Shown here: piece by piece, positions 46,733-58,217 of the stretch | Position numbering within the stretch: position 1 is the first letter of the stretch | How the letters are laid out: every line of letters begins with the position of its first letter | DNA from: Grifola frondosa | Taxonomy: Eukaryota; Basidiomycota; Agaricomycetes; Polyporales; Grifolaceae | Direction: 5' to 3' | Assembly (NCBI GenBank): GCA_001683735.1 | Contig: LUGG01000014.1 | Span: 744,001-808,000, forward strand | DNA: 64,000 nucleotides | Notes under the pieces: model-generated | What the model saw: only the letters and a program-made list of their open reading frames with translations | Database searches by the model: none | Told to the model about the DNA's origin: nothing | Translations under genes and position numbers: made by a program

Positions 46733-47985
46733 TGTCCAACGAATACCACAAACTCGATTTCTTGGGGCTACTAGGATTCCTGGTCTATGCGCGCAATGAT
46801 CTATCGCCTCACAAGATAACACTAACTGTGCAGACACTTTCGCTTTTGGGTACATGTCTCCGTCTGACTCAGGACTCCGAATGTCAGCATTCCGCAGGCT
46901 GCAGTGGTGATCAATACTTAAGAAGATCGAGAAATAAGCTTAAGCGCGTCAAAAGCTCGCCTGACGTCTTGTACCAAAGGACTGGCGAAGATACATACAT
47001 CCGAGACGACCGTTCAAATGATGCGCGTTATTTACATTCAATGAACGGCGAAATGAGTTGGGTGGTGATATCGAGATGATGAGATGGCTTTCATCTACAT
47101 GGTCCCAGATCTGATGCAACCGCAGTGTTGCTTTTGGCAGTTGAAGTTATGCAGAGTCACGGTATGCTTGAACTTACGTATGTTTCAGGCTCAACCCAAG
47201 GTGTGGATTGGTCCTCCGGCTTGCAGACTCCTCACAAACATATGGTCTATTAGCTATTTCTTCCTGTTATCCTTTTTTGGTAAACGCGTGTTTTTTTATA
47301 AGCGATGATGCACGTGACTGTCAATCGGACCCGATGCAATCTAAGTGGAATCTGCGGGAATCTGCATCCGCAGGAGTCTGCAACTCCTCCGGCGCCGCGT
47401 ACATGTACCAACTTTCGGTACTCTCCGTTGCATCTCTGCAACTCTCCAGCTACCTACTGATGTCCTTATGCTACCGCACAATTCGGGCGGCACGCTGGCC
47501 GCTATCCATCGCATCAGACAGATCAGAGGTGAGCGCCCATGCTACTTACAGCGAGCGTCATGCGGACATAAACTTTCTGCGCAGTGCCTTAGCGCGCTCC
47601 GTAGGTGCTGGCCGCGATGAATGGCAGGCATGCCTGTGATTTGACGCGGCAGCTTTCTGTCAGTCATCTTAGCCTAGTGCACGTTTATCAAGTTCGCGCG
47701 CCACAGTCTAGCTTAGTTCTACGGACCCTACACTCTTGTTTGCAGGTACTCTATAGTTCATGTGACTGTGCAAGGCATTGCGTCGGTTACTGCAGTCTCC
47801 ATAGCTCAAGAAGTGAGTTTGCGTTTCCGCCCCAGTTGCTCGATAGTTAGCTGAAATCTACAGAGATTAGAGGTTAATCTGGCCCGTTCTAAAACCTTTC
47901 ATCGATAAATCAAGTCATCGCTTGCGAGCAGAATTTCTTCTAATACCAATTTGGTTCACAATCCAGGATAATTTTGTAGCATGCG

Positions 47986-48011
47986 TCCTGTGGCGCACTT
48001 CCTGTGGCGCA
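47986..48011 (+). repeat. Short direct repeat TCCTGTGGCGCA
   Basis: A 12-nt sequence occurs twice with a 2-nt spacer (47986-47997 and 48000-48011). It is small and of no clear function, possibly a replication-slippage product. Confidence 0.7.
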
Positions 48012-49108
48012 ACAGACTCGGCTGTACATATGTTTCACGGATGGCTCTCGGCCGCACCAGTAGAACTTCTCGTAGTGCATACGGCTTTCGGTTTCGCCCC
48101 TGAAATTTGCTGATATCAACTCCGTGAAGCACCTTCAGCGCAGTTTTACGCATGGCGACTACACCGCGGACCCCATTTCCTCCACTGTGATTGAATGCAA
48201 TTACAAGAGCGCCATATCCTCATAGGTATACACTGGACGACCGCCGCAAGATCGTGCGCTGCGCTATCATACGGTGAGCGCGGTTGAATCTAAATAGAAA
48301 CCCTCTTTCCTCCTACGGGACCATATACAGGTCCAGCGACTATTTTTGCATCACCAAACTAGTTCGCTAGAACCACAAAATATGCACCGTAGTTCTCTTA
48401 AGGTGAAAGCTGGATTCTGACACATCAGAACATGCCACGAGGCTATGGACCCTCCAGCGTACACAAGGACATACTGATGAATATTTAGCGCGCTTCGCTT
48501 TTTGCCCCTCACACCAGTACGTGGTATCGTGAATACGCTCTCAGTTGACGGTGATCACGAACTGATATCCCGTTTCAGAGCACCCTGAGTGTTAAAGTTA
48601 GCGCGGTAGGGCGTCTCCTGTCCTCATCCAACGATGTGTTGACATCGTTCGCGTATGTTCTCCAGGTGACGCGGGCTGTTTACGAATACGTTTGCGTATG
48701 CCGCGACGGTGTATGCGGTTTCGCTGTATCACCGCTTCATCTCATAGATCGCCCAGCATGAAGAGGAACTATAAATCTCTTGTGCTGAAAGATGCGCAGA
48801 GCATAGCCAAAGTTCTCGTAAAACAAAAAGTATTATGACAGCGCAAAGGTGAGTTGTGTTGCATCCCTCTTGAAGGCGGAGCCTTCATTAAATCAGATTC
48901 ATTTTGTGTGTCATTCGCTCATGTTACTCATCTCCTTTATCAGGTCAGCGACTCTATGTCCACGGGATGCTACAGGTCAGTAGTTCCTGCCCGAACCGAA
49001 TCGTCTTCAATGACTTATTATGAGAATTTATATCAGGGGCACCGATACCAAGTCTTCTAGGGTAAGCGTGAATTTATGCGCTGTCCTCATGTATTAACTC
49101 GGTTATAG

Positions 49109-49570
49109 GCACGATCCTCGTGAATATTGGTTGCGTTGTATAAAAGCAGTGGTTAATGCTTCAACGGTTACGTATGTCTGTGTCGTGAAGTCTCCTGCCG
49201 GTCAGCTGTGTGGTTTCATGAAAGGGCCTTCAGAGCTAAAATATCATGTCGAAACCGTACATGCGCCACATATGTATGTTGTTTGGATATTTGTGTCATA
49301 GTCTGCTGAGCTAAAAGCGGACTTCTTCCCGACCAGCTCACGATGCGCGAACTGCAACTGGCAGTTTCGCGATCCTCCCCACTTGGCTCGGCACAGAAAT
49401 ATCCAGTATGTCTGCTTCCCTGAGTCTTACGTCATATATATCAATCTGACTTAGGTGTCAATGTCAGTACATTGACGACGCCTTGCACGCATTGTGGACA
49501 AGCTTTTGTAGACCCGGACGTGAGATTGAATCATCTAATCGATCGCCATAACTTCCTTCCCAACGCGTGA
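49109..49570 (+). CDS. Small C2H2 zinc-finger protein (5' exons not resolved)
   Basis: This gene is cut by introns into pieces too short to stand out. Exon 49109-49273 reads HDPREYWLRCIKAVVNASTV, then an atypical first finger with C-V-V-K...QLCGFMKGPSELKYH...VH. Exon 49337-49405 plus 49468 gives a canonical finger (SRCANCNWQFRDPPHLARHR then NIH: C-x2-C-x12-H-x3-H), its last His codon restored by splicing CA|T. Exon 49468-49570 gives PCTHCGQAFVDPDVRLNHLI...RH and ends FLPNA-TGA. The layout (long atypical finger, then two C2H2 fingers, then the end) parallels the zinc-finger gene at 51-53 kb. It is likely a DNA-binding regulator. The N-terminus is unknown; possible upstream exons lie at 48,950-49,050. 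Confidence 0.6.
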
Positions 49571-51090
49571 GGGACCGATCTCCGAACACGGTATGATTGA
49601 GCTGCGTTGTGCTTCTGCGCTTGCGTATATTAGCCATCAGAATCAAGGACAAAGGGATATTATCCTGCCCTAATCGTAATACTCGTAGTAATTACTGTAC
49701 TCAGACTTCTTAGCGTAGCCTTATATCTAAAGCACCCTGGTGGTTGTCTCGGAGTAGTACATACTGTAGCACTTTTTAAAGTATAGCATCTGGCCTGACG
49801 TTCGAAGAACAACAGAACGGCCCTTTGGTACCGAACGACTTCCTAATGTCAAACATACTTCTGAAGGGTTGGTGTAGTGGTGGAGGCGCATCTGCTATAG
49901 TCCTTTTGAGGAATTCCAGACATCAACTCGGTCTGATTTCGGATGCAGTGGTACCGCTGAATTCCGCCGGGAGGCAACACGTTTCGGTGCGATCGTCGAG
50001 AGATATGCCACCAGAGTCCAAATGGGCCAGATGTCAAGCTTATTTTGAATTATGTCTGACCATGTTGCACGGTGTCGAGTGGCATCCGTTCGAATGGCAG
50101 AACGATGATCTCGTGATCGTGCCGCGTGCAAGAACCTTCTGATGAAATCTATTGTCGTCTTGGAACAAAATTCCGTGATGAAATCGGACGCTGAAAGAAC
50201 ATGTTTCACGGGCGGGACGGCGCAAAAGTATAGAGACCCTCGCTTGTTCCGGTACCAGGCCTTTGAAGATTTTGTCGCGTGTTAAGTTGAGAAGTCCAAC
50301 GACAAAGGCCAGAATACAACCCCGTCAACGTAGCGCTTTCAGCGTAGCGCGAGCGTTTGAGCACACGCTGTGCTATCAGGAAGCGGGGGCTGCTCTGAAA
50401 ACCTTTGATGTGGAGCAAAATCACCGGCAATTTGATAGTAAAATTGGAGGCGCCGGTATAGTGGTAACGCTGAATTTGAGAGGGGAAAAAGCAGGCGCTG
50501 GAGCACATTGATGAGTGGCTTTAGAGCATCTGAGAGCAGAGACTTTCAGTATACTACTTGTGGTGGAGAGCGAGGACTAGTCAGCGTTAGTTTGGTATCG
50601 GCCGTCAAGACGAGGTCGCCATGTGATCTGCTATCCAAATAAGGCACATCAAGTGGTTCAGAATCTGGTGCTTTCGTCAATTTGTGAATGTGGGTCCGCA
50701 CAATTTGTATTCATTTTGCACGACATGCGACCTTTTTTTTGTTCATCGATACATGCCCTTCCCACATGCGCTATACTCAATCCGGCTCGGTTTCCTCCAA
50801 CTAGCTCACTCCCGCGAACGTCAGTGACTCATGTTATATTGTTCGAGTTTTCGAAAAGTTGGCATATTAGTGATTCGCTGATAACCGCCTGGTGCGCCCA
50901 TAGCTTCTCTGATAATAATTTCATATGCCGACATCTCTCATCTATTTAAAAGGTACACGCCCGGAAGCCTTGTACCGCAACATCGTGTTTCTTGTGTAGT
51001 CCCCCTCCCCCCGCCCTCTATACTTCGCTACCAAACCGCGCCTTATCTTCTACTGTCTGCCTTTGCTACGGCCGTTACCTTTTTTAAGCT
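49571..51090. other. Intergenic stretch between two zinc-finger genes
   Basis: No domain was recognised. A 105-codon open frame at 49825-50142 (plus) has no familiar motif and I do not support it as a gene. The last 150 nt before 51091 are pyrimidine-rich (CT-rich, 50,995-51,080), as is common just upstream of fungal transcription starts. Confidence 0.4.
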
Positions 51091-52843
51091 ATGTCGACCC
51101 CATTCTCTAACAATAACCCTCCCAAGAGGGTAGGCAAGTAAGTGTGGCGAGACATCCCCTTCATTTCCCGACCCTGCTTCTGCAAAGAAGGATTGAAAAA
51201 GTAGCTCTATTCAATCTTCATACGTACACTGCATCATCCCCTTCTTTGTTCTATTTGACGGAATTACCTGCGCGGCTGACGCCACACCTCCTTCTAGTCT
51301 GTCCTCCGCCGACTTCACTCGTCCTCCATGGAATGACAACAGCAGGCGACAAGAGACTCTTGGGAATGGTTATCCAGTTGCTGGCAGACCATATACTATT
51401 TTACGCCACACTTCAACACCTACGATACGCGATGTTACCGTCAGGTTAGGGAGCTCCATATCGGGAATTTGGTTCCATGCTAACTTGCGTGTGCAGATCC
51501 TCCATCGCCAGTGACCGTTGTCCGCCAAAGGCTCAATCACCGCTGTCTGTCTATGAGTTGCCTACCGCCACATATATGTGGCCTCCCTTCAATCCGGCAT
51601 CACAGGCCCCTCCCGCGAAAGATCCAATTATATACGTCAAGTACCGACCCAATGACCCTCAAAATCATAGGAGTAATTCATCGTCGCGCCTTAGTATACC
51701 TTCGTGAGTTCTCTCTTAATATACCACGACGTCAACACCTATCATGTCTCCTGTCAGTTCTTCTGAGCCCTCTCCCGCTCTCGGCTCTATGCCGCTCTCG
51801 TACTCCAGGAAGAGGAGCTCCTCTATAGACACAGAGTAATGCACATCGTACTATTTCTGTGAGGGTACTCGCTGATTTTGTTGGTCTTTAAGTGTATCTG
51901 CAGCAAGCCCTTCGGATAGGTTCATTAAGCACTCGAGGTATGTGGCGCTATTCGCTATCGATTGCTCTGTGGCCGTCATCCCCTCATGCGTCTTTACTAG
52001 GGGCTCCCAGGACCAGTCACATCATGGAAGAGATAGCAGTCATAACGCCACAACACTCGCTCTGCCCAACCGTTGTCACCTAGTGAAACCAGTAGCGAAG
52101 GACTTACACACTACGCTTCGTGGTTTAAATATCTCATCGGATTATAGTGACGAAGATCCACACATCTCCTCTCCGCAACGTGTTGCCCCTCCTCTCGGCA
52201 CCAAGCAGACGCTACCTCTACTAGGACGGGGACACCCCAGCGTTTCACGCGCAACTGTTGCGAACGTCGTAGCCGACGTAGCGGGTTCAGAGGAGTGGAA
52301 GAAGTACGCCGAACAATCCAGAGTCCCGGGGAGTCATTCGCAGTATAGCTGCTCGTGGGGAATCAAGGACAGTTTCGGCCGCACCTCTGCGTGTGGATAC
52401 ACATCCAAGAGACATCTGGTCAAGCGACACATCGAATCCAAGCATCTACAGCTAAGGCAGGTACTTTGGTCAGCAGAATCTGTCATGAAATTGACTGATG
52501 AGCACCCAGACCCTGCATATGCGACATCTGTGGGAAAGGTTTCGCGCAAAAAAGCAACCTTGAGACCCACAGGAATACTCAGTAGGTCTTGTCAGGATAG
52601 CTTAGTTTAGGCTCTCTCATTGACGTTTTCTTGCACATCTGTAGTACCGGAGAAGCTCCTCACAAATGTCCCTACCCGGGCTGCAACGAGCATTTCAAAG
52701 ACCCAGCTAGACGGCATCGGCACATGAAGGTGTCTCACCAACACATCTCTTCGAGAACAAAGAAGAACAGAAAACAGCCCGACAGTGGCTCATCTCCTGA
52801 CTACTCGGAGCCTGAAGAGGAGGAGCCTATCACACCCTCCTGA
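51091..52843 (+). CDS. C2H2 zinc-finger transcription factor
   Basis: The start at 51091 encodes MSTPFSNNNPPKRVGK, then a GTAAGT intron. Following exons give a Ser/Pro-rich disordered region with RPPWNDNSRRQETLGNGYPV, SSSEPSPALGSMPLSYSRKR and LHTTLRGLNISSDYSDEDPH. The C-terminal part has EEWKKYAEQSRVPGSHSQ, an atypical finger YSCSWGI...ACGYTSKRHLVKRHIESKH, a canonical finger CICDICGKGFAQKSNLETHR-NTH, and a third, HKCPYPGCNEHFKDPARRHR-HMKVSH. A basic then acidic tail (KKNRKQPDSGSSPDYSEPEE) ends at TGA, 52841-52843. Two introns interrupt the fingers. The exact exon set between 51,150 and 52,100 is partly uncertain. It is a likely sequence-specific nuclear regulator; targets are unknown. Confidence 0.75.
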
Positions 52844-53332
52844 GACCAACTCTTGCTTGGATGACGGTGTATCACAATGTTACATGGCTTTCTGCAGCGA
52901 TGAGCTTTTCTCGAGGTCTGGCTTTCGTGCTTTCGGGGTTCCATGGACTCCTCTGGCGTCTTAATGTGGATCAGTCGACGCATCAACAACCGGGGCTGTG
53001 TACTTCCGGCGGTTGGGGAGTTGTATCAGTATTTTGGTTCGAGTTCTATTCGTGTTGTTCTCTGCGCTGTTTTACCTTTGAATAGCAATGTTGCTTTCGC
53101 TTGGGATGACCAAATTGTATCATACCGTCCCTATCAATGTCATGTTTGAATTTGCCGTCTTGTGTCTCATGCAAGCGGTTTCATAATTTTATAATGAAAT
53201 TGGAAGTTGATATAAGCGCGATCAGGCAAAATGCATCAGCTCCGCGCGCTGCTCAGTGTAAGCGCCACAGCGGAAGCGCCCGACATCTGACGTACGTCGA
53301 TGAACCAAGACCCTGAGGCTGTTGTCTCAACG
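52844..53332. other. Intergenic region, zinc finger / MIX23
   Basis: Nothing coding is recognised. It holds the 3' UTR of the zinc-finger gene and the promoter of the downstream gene. An in-frame ATG at 53300 could extend the next protein by 11 residues. Confidence 0.45.
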
Positions 53333-54136
53333 ATGCCACCTAAACAACCACAGCTTGGGAGTCTCGCAATCCAAGCGCCATCTCTGACACCGAAGACGGT
53401 GCACGTATCTGCATCAACATGTCAAAATCTATCATTATTCAAAGGTGCCTTCCGCTCCACGGTGTTCCGAGCTGCGAAAGTTGCGAACTAACTGATCCCC
53501 ATCGTAAACGATACAGATCTCTTGAAGGAGTACAGGAAGTTGGATGACTCCATTAATATGAGGCTGAATCGCACCACGGCGCAGTTCAGGGATCGAGACA
53601 GGTCGGGTCTCAGCGGCAAAGGGGACGTAGAAGATCAAGCTTGCACATACATTTGGAGAGAACTTGCCGGTGAGTTTTTTCTTATTGTAATACCATGGAT
53701 TTTAGCGCTGATTCGGCATCGCTAAAGCGAACTGGAAACGTCGAACGGAGATTATTGATTATTGTGTGGGAGTCGTTGACCAGTCCATGGAAGAGAAACG
53801 GGGCTCCTTGGATGCTGTGCAGCTCGAGCCTTCGGCACGACGAAGTTTGGAGGGCTCCCTATATGCTGATGAAGTAAAGGCGTGTAATCTGCATCTTCTC
53901 TCCGTGGCGGAGTTTCTGAGCTCGTCTCCCAGCGCAACCAAGTCCACAATGAACTGACAGTTGAAGCGATCGTCCGGAAGAGGTCTCTTGACGGTAAGCC
54001 TCATCCCTCCAGCTTCCATCCACGATAATGAACCGGATTTCTATTAGCGTTTCGATCGCGCTGTAAATATTTCGAACCGCCACTGTCCGATGCTGAAGCT
54101 CGGAAATGGTGGGACGCTGCACAAGCAGGTCGATAA
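53333..54136 (+). CDS. MIX23: MIX23 / caffeine-induced death protein 2 homologue
   Basis: This is a small protein of the mitochondrial intermembrane space (MIX23/CCDC58/Cid2 family). The chosen start is MPPKQPQLGSLAIQAPSLTP at 53333, with an alternative ATG at 53300. Exon 1 ends TCQNLSLFK; then DLLKEYRKLDDSINMRLNRT and ACTYIWRELAG; then NWKRRTEIIDYCVGVVDQSM; then RNQVHNELTVEAIVRKRSLD; and last FRSRCKYFEPPLSDAEARKW to QAGR-TAA at 54136. The signature KEYRKLDDSINMRLNR plus four spaced cysteines (TCQN, ACTY, DYCV, RCKY) supports the family. All five exons join in phase with GT-AG borders and no frame break, so this gene appears intact. Confidence 0.85.
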
Positions 54137-55576
54137 AATTCAGTGTGGTATTGCATATTGATTCACTATATCATTTCTACTGAGTCTCCCAAGTCGAATT
54201 TCCAGCGATTTCAATTTTATTAATGCGGTGAGATACATATATTCATTCCTGCGTTTAAATAGTTGCCGTTGCACGGCAAAACGTGCGAGGTCAGTTGTGT
54301 GCTATACAATATCACAACACAGCATTCCTTCGGATTTGTCACATCTAAACCTTGCTTCATCAGAACAGGAAGTTGCATTTGATTGATAGATCAGTGAGTT
54401 CCTTGTTCCGAGCTTTGTTCGAATCATGGGTTCTTTGGCGCATGAGTGTTGCATCTACCCTCAGACTGGCGCATCAGTGCTGTGACTGCTCAAACATCTC
54501 AATTCGGCGTATGCACTGCGCTGCGGATTTCAAAAGGAGAAGATGCATGCCTCGAATCTTGTGCCCGTCGGGACTCTGGCTATATCTCCGCCGTTCCTGT
54601 GGTGACATCTGTGTTGTTATTATTTGATGCTTGACAAGAAACGTTCTGTGATACAGGTTGCTGCCCAAGGGAGGGGAATAGTGATCACCGCTCAACGTGA
54701 AGATTATGCGGCACTATTCCTGGCGCGGACGTCCTTCATGAAAGCCTTGAAGCCGTCTAGTTGATTGTGCGTCATCTGTTCGTTGGTCCGATATAAATAT
54801 TTCAACTATGTTATAATCCGCAGACCATCATCAAATTCAGGATCGGGATCTAGGTAGCATCTTCATGTGCGTCTATCGTACATCAGCTCGGAGTCAGGAA
54901 ATTTGCATCATAAATGTCAAACGGAAAAAGCTGTATACTTCGAGTTTGAACGGTCACGCACCGCTGTCTTATCAGGTCAATGAAGGAAATGATTGCGCCT
55001 TTGCTCACATTCCCCGGACCTCCATGAGAACCAGAGACGGATAAGCATCCCCCTCGTATACTGAATGCAAAGTATTGATTCCCGATGTGACGATTCCCAT
55101 GACCAGATATCATAGATATTATCCTTATAGGTACCAGCTGCTGTCAACTCACCCTCCTTCATCTCCTACTCTTGACATCTTTCTGCTCCGATTTGGCCAA
55201 GCTGTAGTATTGGCAATCCCGAATCCCAGATATGAAACGAGCGTGACCCTCTATAGTACTTGATAGCAGCGTGGCTACTGTCAGCCGCAACGTCGCGGGC
55301 ATGATCACCATGATCTTGGAATTAAGTATGCTCCTCATCCGTATATTTTCTTCGGCTTGAGAAATGTCAATGTAAGTCCTTATGAGTGTGCAGAACGAAT
55401 AAGTATTACACGTCTAGACAAGTAGTTGAGTACAGCGAACCACATCCATCTCAATGCTGATGTGGCTGACACACCGGCTGATGGCGCAACCAGCTTCCGT
55501 CATTGCTCCATAGATTGCTACTTAAAGCTTGAGTTTGACCACCCGTGTCTGGATACCCCTTCTCGTATTGACCGCC
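54137..55576. other. 1.4 kb without a recognised gene
   Basis: Two open segments look protein-like but match nothing I know: plus 54446-54631 (with GVCTALRISKGEDACLESCA) and minus 54883-55113 (with GHGNRHIGNQYFAFSIRGGC and SGSHGGPGNVSKGA). Either could be an exon of a small gene. I could not build a spliced model, so no function is offered. Confidence 0.35.
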
Positions 55577-56423
55577 ATGAAAGCTGGTCTGTGCGCTCTA
55601 ATTCTAGGCATGCGTGCCATGGCGGGTACATCCCGTGTACCGTTGACGGTGCAAACAGACCCTCCACAGCTGTCTATCCCCGATTCCAAAGTGCCAGTGA
55701 CACTGGGAGTTATGAGTCGATGCCCGGATGCCCTGCTGTGTGAGAGTGTTTTTGACTATGTCCTGAAGCGAGTCGCCGACAAGGTTGATATGTCGTTGAC
55801 ATTCATTGGCAAGTGAGTGTGTCATCGAATCAGGTAGCAATGTCTGACGGAGTTCCTAGACTGAACTCTACGGAGCCGGACTTCGGAGTAACATGCATGC
55901 ACGGATCGGACGAATGTGCGGGGAACGTGCGGAGTTGTGTGCAATCAAGTACACATCTACATCTCAGTGGTGACAATTCGTCCAATGCCAGAACTATCAG
56001 GGCAGGGACAAGATCGGAACGCCGGCTACTGCGCTACAATGCGCGGAGACTGTGCATATTGATTGGGAGAATAGCAAAGTAGGTGAATGTGCGGGCACAG
56101 ATGGGAGTGGGAAGGCAGCAGAAGGTGTGCAGCTGCTGCAAGAGAGTGTGCAGGCGACCCGCGCATTGGGAATAGAGTAAGTCATCTCAATGTCTCATGG
56201 AGCACATACTTATCATCTATCACGGCGCCGATAGAAAAAGCTGTACGGTCTTGATTAACGGTAGGCAGGTTTGCATTCGTGATGGCGAGTGGAAGGAATG
56301 CGAGGTAGGATGATAGTTATTTAATCATTTGATGGCTGCTCACCTATCTAGCAGGGTGGCCACACTCCCAATGACTTTGTTAGACAAATCAATGAGGAGT
56401 ATGACAAGCTCAATAGTGTTTAA
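55577..56423 (+). CDS. GILT-like lysosomal/vacuolar thiol reductase, with premature stop
   Basis: This is a gamma-interferon-inducible lysosomal thiol reductase family protein. The start at 55577 gives a short signal sequence (MKAGLCALILGMRAMAG). Then come KVPVTLGVMSRCPDALLCES (active-site region, with C-P-D-A-L-L-C in place of the animal CxxC), VFDYVLKRVADKVDMSLTFI, an intron, LNSTEPDFGVTCMHGSDECA, FVQCQNYQGRDKIGTPATAL, CAETVHIDW, and GVQLLQESVQATRALGIE. Two further exons are SCTVLINGRQVCIRDGEWKE and GGHTPNDFVRQINEEYDKLN, ending at TAA 56423. Two lesions occur in exon 2: a missing G near 55931 (before LCAIKYTSTSQW) and a TGA at 55971-55973 where the family has the second Trp of a WW pair. 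The second is a substitution, so this allele may be a real pseudogene. Confidence 0.8.
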
Positions 56424-56494
56424 CTGCCAGGATAGCGATAGCGCAGACGGAGATATGAGGATATTGACAGCATAGGACTTATGTATCATGTTCT

Positions 56495-56908
56495 TCAGCC
56501 ACCGAGAATGAGTTCATATACGATGATGACCAGATTGAGTCCTATCAATGGTACTGCAGAGAAACCCACTGAGCTTGCTCAGCATGCTAATAGAGGTCAA
56601 TGGAAACTCACTTCGCATCAGTGTTCCTCACAGCACCGATCAAGTTTATTAGTCGCCCCTTCACTCCCACATCCTGTGCTCCAGCATATCCTGGTTGTTC
56701 GTATGGTTGCGCAATTGATGTCCGAAGGCAGCATTGGCTGTCTGTGCCTGGGGCGATGACCAGCCAACTGGGTCGTCGTAAACACGTGAGGTAGAGCATA
56801 TGAGTGAGGTAGACACGTACTTCGCGCGAGAAAGCGATCCTCGCTGAGGATAGCCATTGCGTTGATTAGGAGAAGCGCTACATACAGGATGGTGCCCAAA
56901 TATAACAT
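56495..56908 (-). CDS. YOS1: Yos1/IER3IP1 homologue (ER-Golgi transport)
   Basis: This is a small two-helix membrane protein, a partner of Yip1/Yif1 in COPII vesicle traffic. Start at 56908: MLYLGTILYVALLLINAMAI followed by LSEDRFLAR, the family signature. After a GTACGT intron, IGWSSPQAQTANAAFG, then QPYEQPGYAGAQDVGVKGRL and INLIGAVR. The last exon reads PLIGLNLVIIVYELILGG-TGA at 56495. Two opposite one-base slips (a missing A near 56713, an extra T near 56625 on the plus strand) displace the frame between FGHQ and AVR; without them the family sequence is restored. Start codons of this gene and the mitochondrial uL22 gene are only 140 nt apart, and its 3' end is 72 nt from that of the GILT gene. 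Confidence 0.85.
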
Positions 56909-57048
56909 CTTCGCCTTTTGACCTGATCGTGTGGTGTAAATAGAGGACGTGTCCTGGTCGGCGTCGCGCATTGAGCGCGTAAATGCCGTGGGAAAATACG
57001 GGGTGACCTTTCAGACTTCGAGAGACTCTCATTTCGACCACCTTAAGC
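56909..57048. promoter_or_regulatory. 140-nt bidirectional promoter, Yos1 / uL22m
   Basis: The two divergent ATGs (complement 56908 and 57049) leave 140 nt for both promoters and 5' UTRs. No TATA-like element stands out. This compact spacing suggests shared regulation of two housekeeping genes. Confidence 0.6.
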
Positions 57049-58023
57049 ATGCAGTCGATTGGGACAAGTTTACGATATGGTACAGCCGCTAATTTCTTGT
57101 CAATGCTGACTCTGACATTTGTGCAGTAGGTAGCAGAGCAGCTTGCCGGAGGATCGTTCCACCTCACGAAGTCGCGTCAACTTCACGAGCATTGTTCTTT
57201 GCTCCTCGTCGACAGTACGTTCTCCATCTATATCATCTGGATACACTAACGGGCTATGTCACTTTTGAAGTGCATCTTTTCGGAGTCCACTTGGTTGGAT
57301 CCGAGAGACCCTAGCGCCGAACATCCGAGAGAAGAACACGAAGGAGGAAATCGAGGCTGCACGCAAAGAACAGGCCGCGAAGGGCCAGCTAAGCGTGTTC
57401 GAATCAGTTCCTACTATTGTGGAGGAGAAAGGTGAGGCGGTGACACCGGCATGGCAGCAAAAGGAGTATACACATGTACGCACTTCTGATCCAGAGGATG
57501 ATCAGACTGAAGACTCTAATCACAGCACAAATACTCTACGGCGAACTTCAAAATCTGCATCGCAAGTGAACATGCTAGGTCGACAGCTTTCGGGAAAGCC
57601 CATTGATTCTGCCATCTTGCAGATGATGTTCAGCGAGAAGCGTGCAAGTAAGCGGATAAAGAGCATGCTGGTGGTTGCGAAGTCACACGCGATCAAGCTG
57701 AAGGGTTTAGACGAGGAGAAGCTTGTCGTCGGTACGTTTACTCGTTTATGGTTCCTGGCAAGCGTCGTTCAACCATCTACTCAGCGGAGTCATGGGTCAC
57801 CAAGGGCCCAAATGTCCTGAAGCGAGTTGATATCAAGGGGAGAGGCCGGTACGGTGTCAAGAAGCACCCCCATTCCAGACTGCATGTGGTTCTGAAGGAG
57901 GGAAAGACGAGGGCTGAGTTATATCAGGAAGAGCGTGCCAGAAAGCTGAAGAGGATTGTTTCGGCTGGTCTAGTGAGAGAGGATGTACCGCTCCGGAACC
58001 CAGGACCTGCTTGGGCATGGTAG
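57049..58023 (+). CDS. MRPL22: Mitochondrial ribosomal protein uL22m
   Basis: This is a large-subunit mitoribosomal protein lining the exit tunnel. Start MQSIGTSLRY at 57049, an intron, then VGSRAACRRIVPPHEVASTS and RALFFAPRRHASFRSPLGWI, an Arg/Ser-rich mitochondrial presequence. Next come NTKEEIEAARKEQAAKGQLS, a hydrophilic insert, and the uL22 core LSGKPIDSAILQMMFSEKRA and SKRIKSMLVVAKSHAIKLKG. After an intron: AESWVTKGPNVLKRVDIKGR, GRYGVKKHPHSRLHVVLKEG and an end PAWAW-TAG at 58023. The WVTKG...RVDIKGRGR segment is the uL22 hairpin signature. Four exons join in phase; the gene appears intact. Confidence 0.88.
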
Positions 58024-58217
58024 ATTGCATACGCCCCCCACAATATTATCTCTTTCAGCTGGATATATCCCTCTATTCTTCAGTACTTTTAACATATCCA
58101 GCGTCTGAAATAGCAATTGCTATTTTTGTAACAAGTGCTATTAGACGCCACCACGACACGATCGCGTAGAGCGCAGCAACAACTTACACGTCTTCACTCC
58201 GCACTCGTATACGAGCC

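Larger units (their letters stand above)
45733..49108. other. Gene-poor stretch (3.4 kb)
   Basis: I searched both strands for domain signatures and transposon proteins (transposase, reverse transcriptase, integrase motifs) and saw none. It contains two short tandem repeats listed separately. The left part is the promoter of the Kelch gene. Some of the right part (about 48,850-49,080) probably holds 5' exons of the zinc-finger gene that follows, since several splice-like borders occur there. Confidence 0.4.

Noticed and set aside
49868..49890. TTGGTGTAGTGG, resembling a tRNA A-box
   Set aside because: No B-box (GGTTCGANNC) or acceptor-stem pairing occurs within 80 nt, so no tRNA is supported.
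45733..51090. Possible transposon or LTR element in the gene-poor stretch
   Set aside because: I found no terminal repeats, no target-site duplication and no reverse transcriptase, integrase or transposase motifs. Only two short tandem repeats and a zinc-finger gene are supported.
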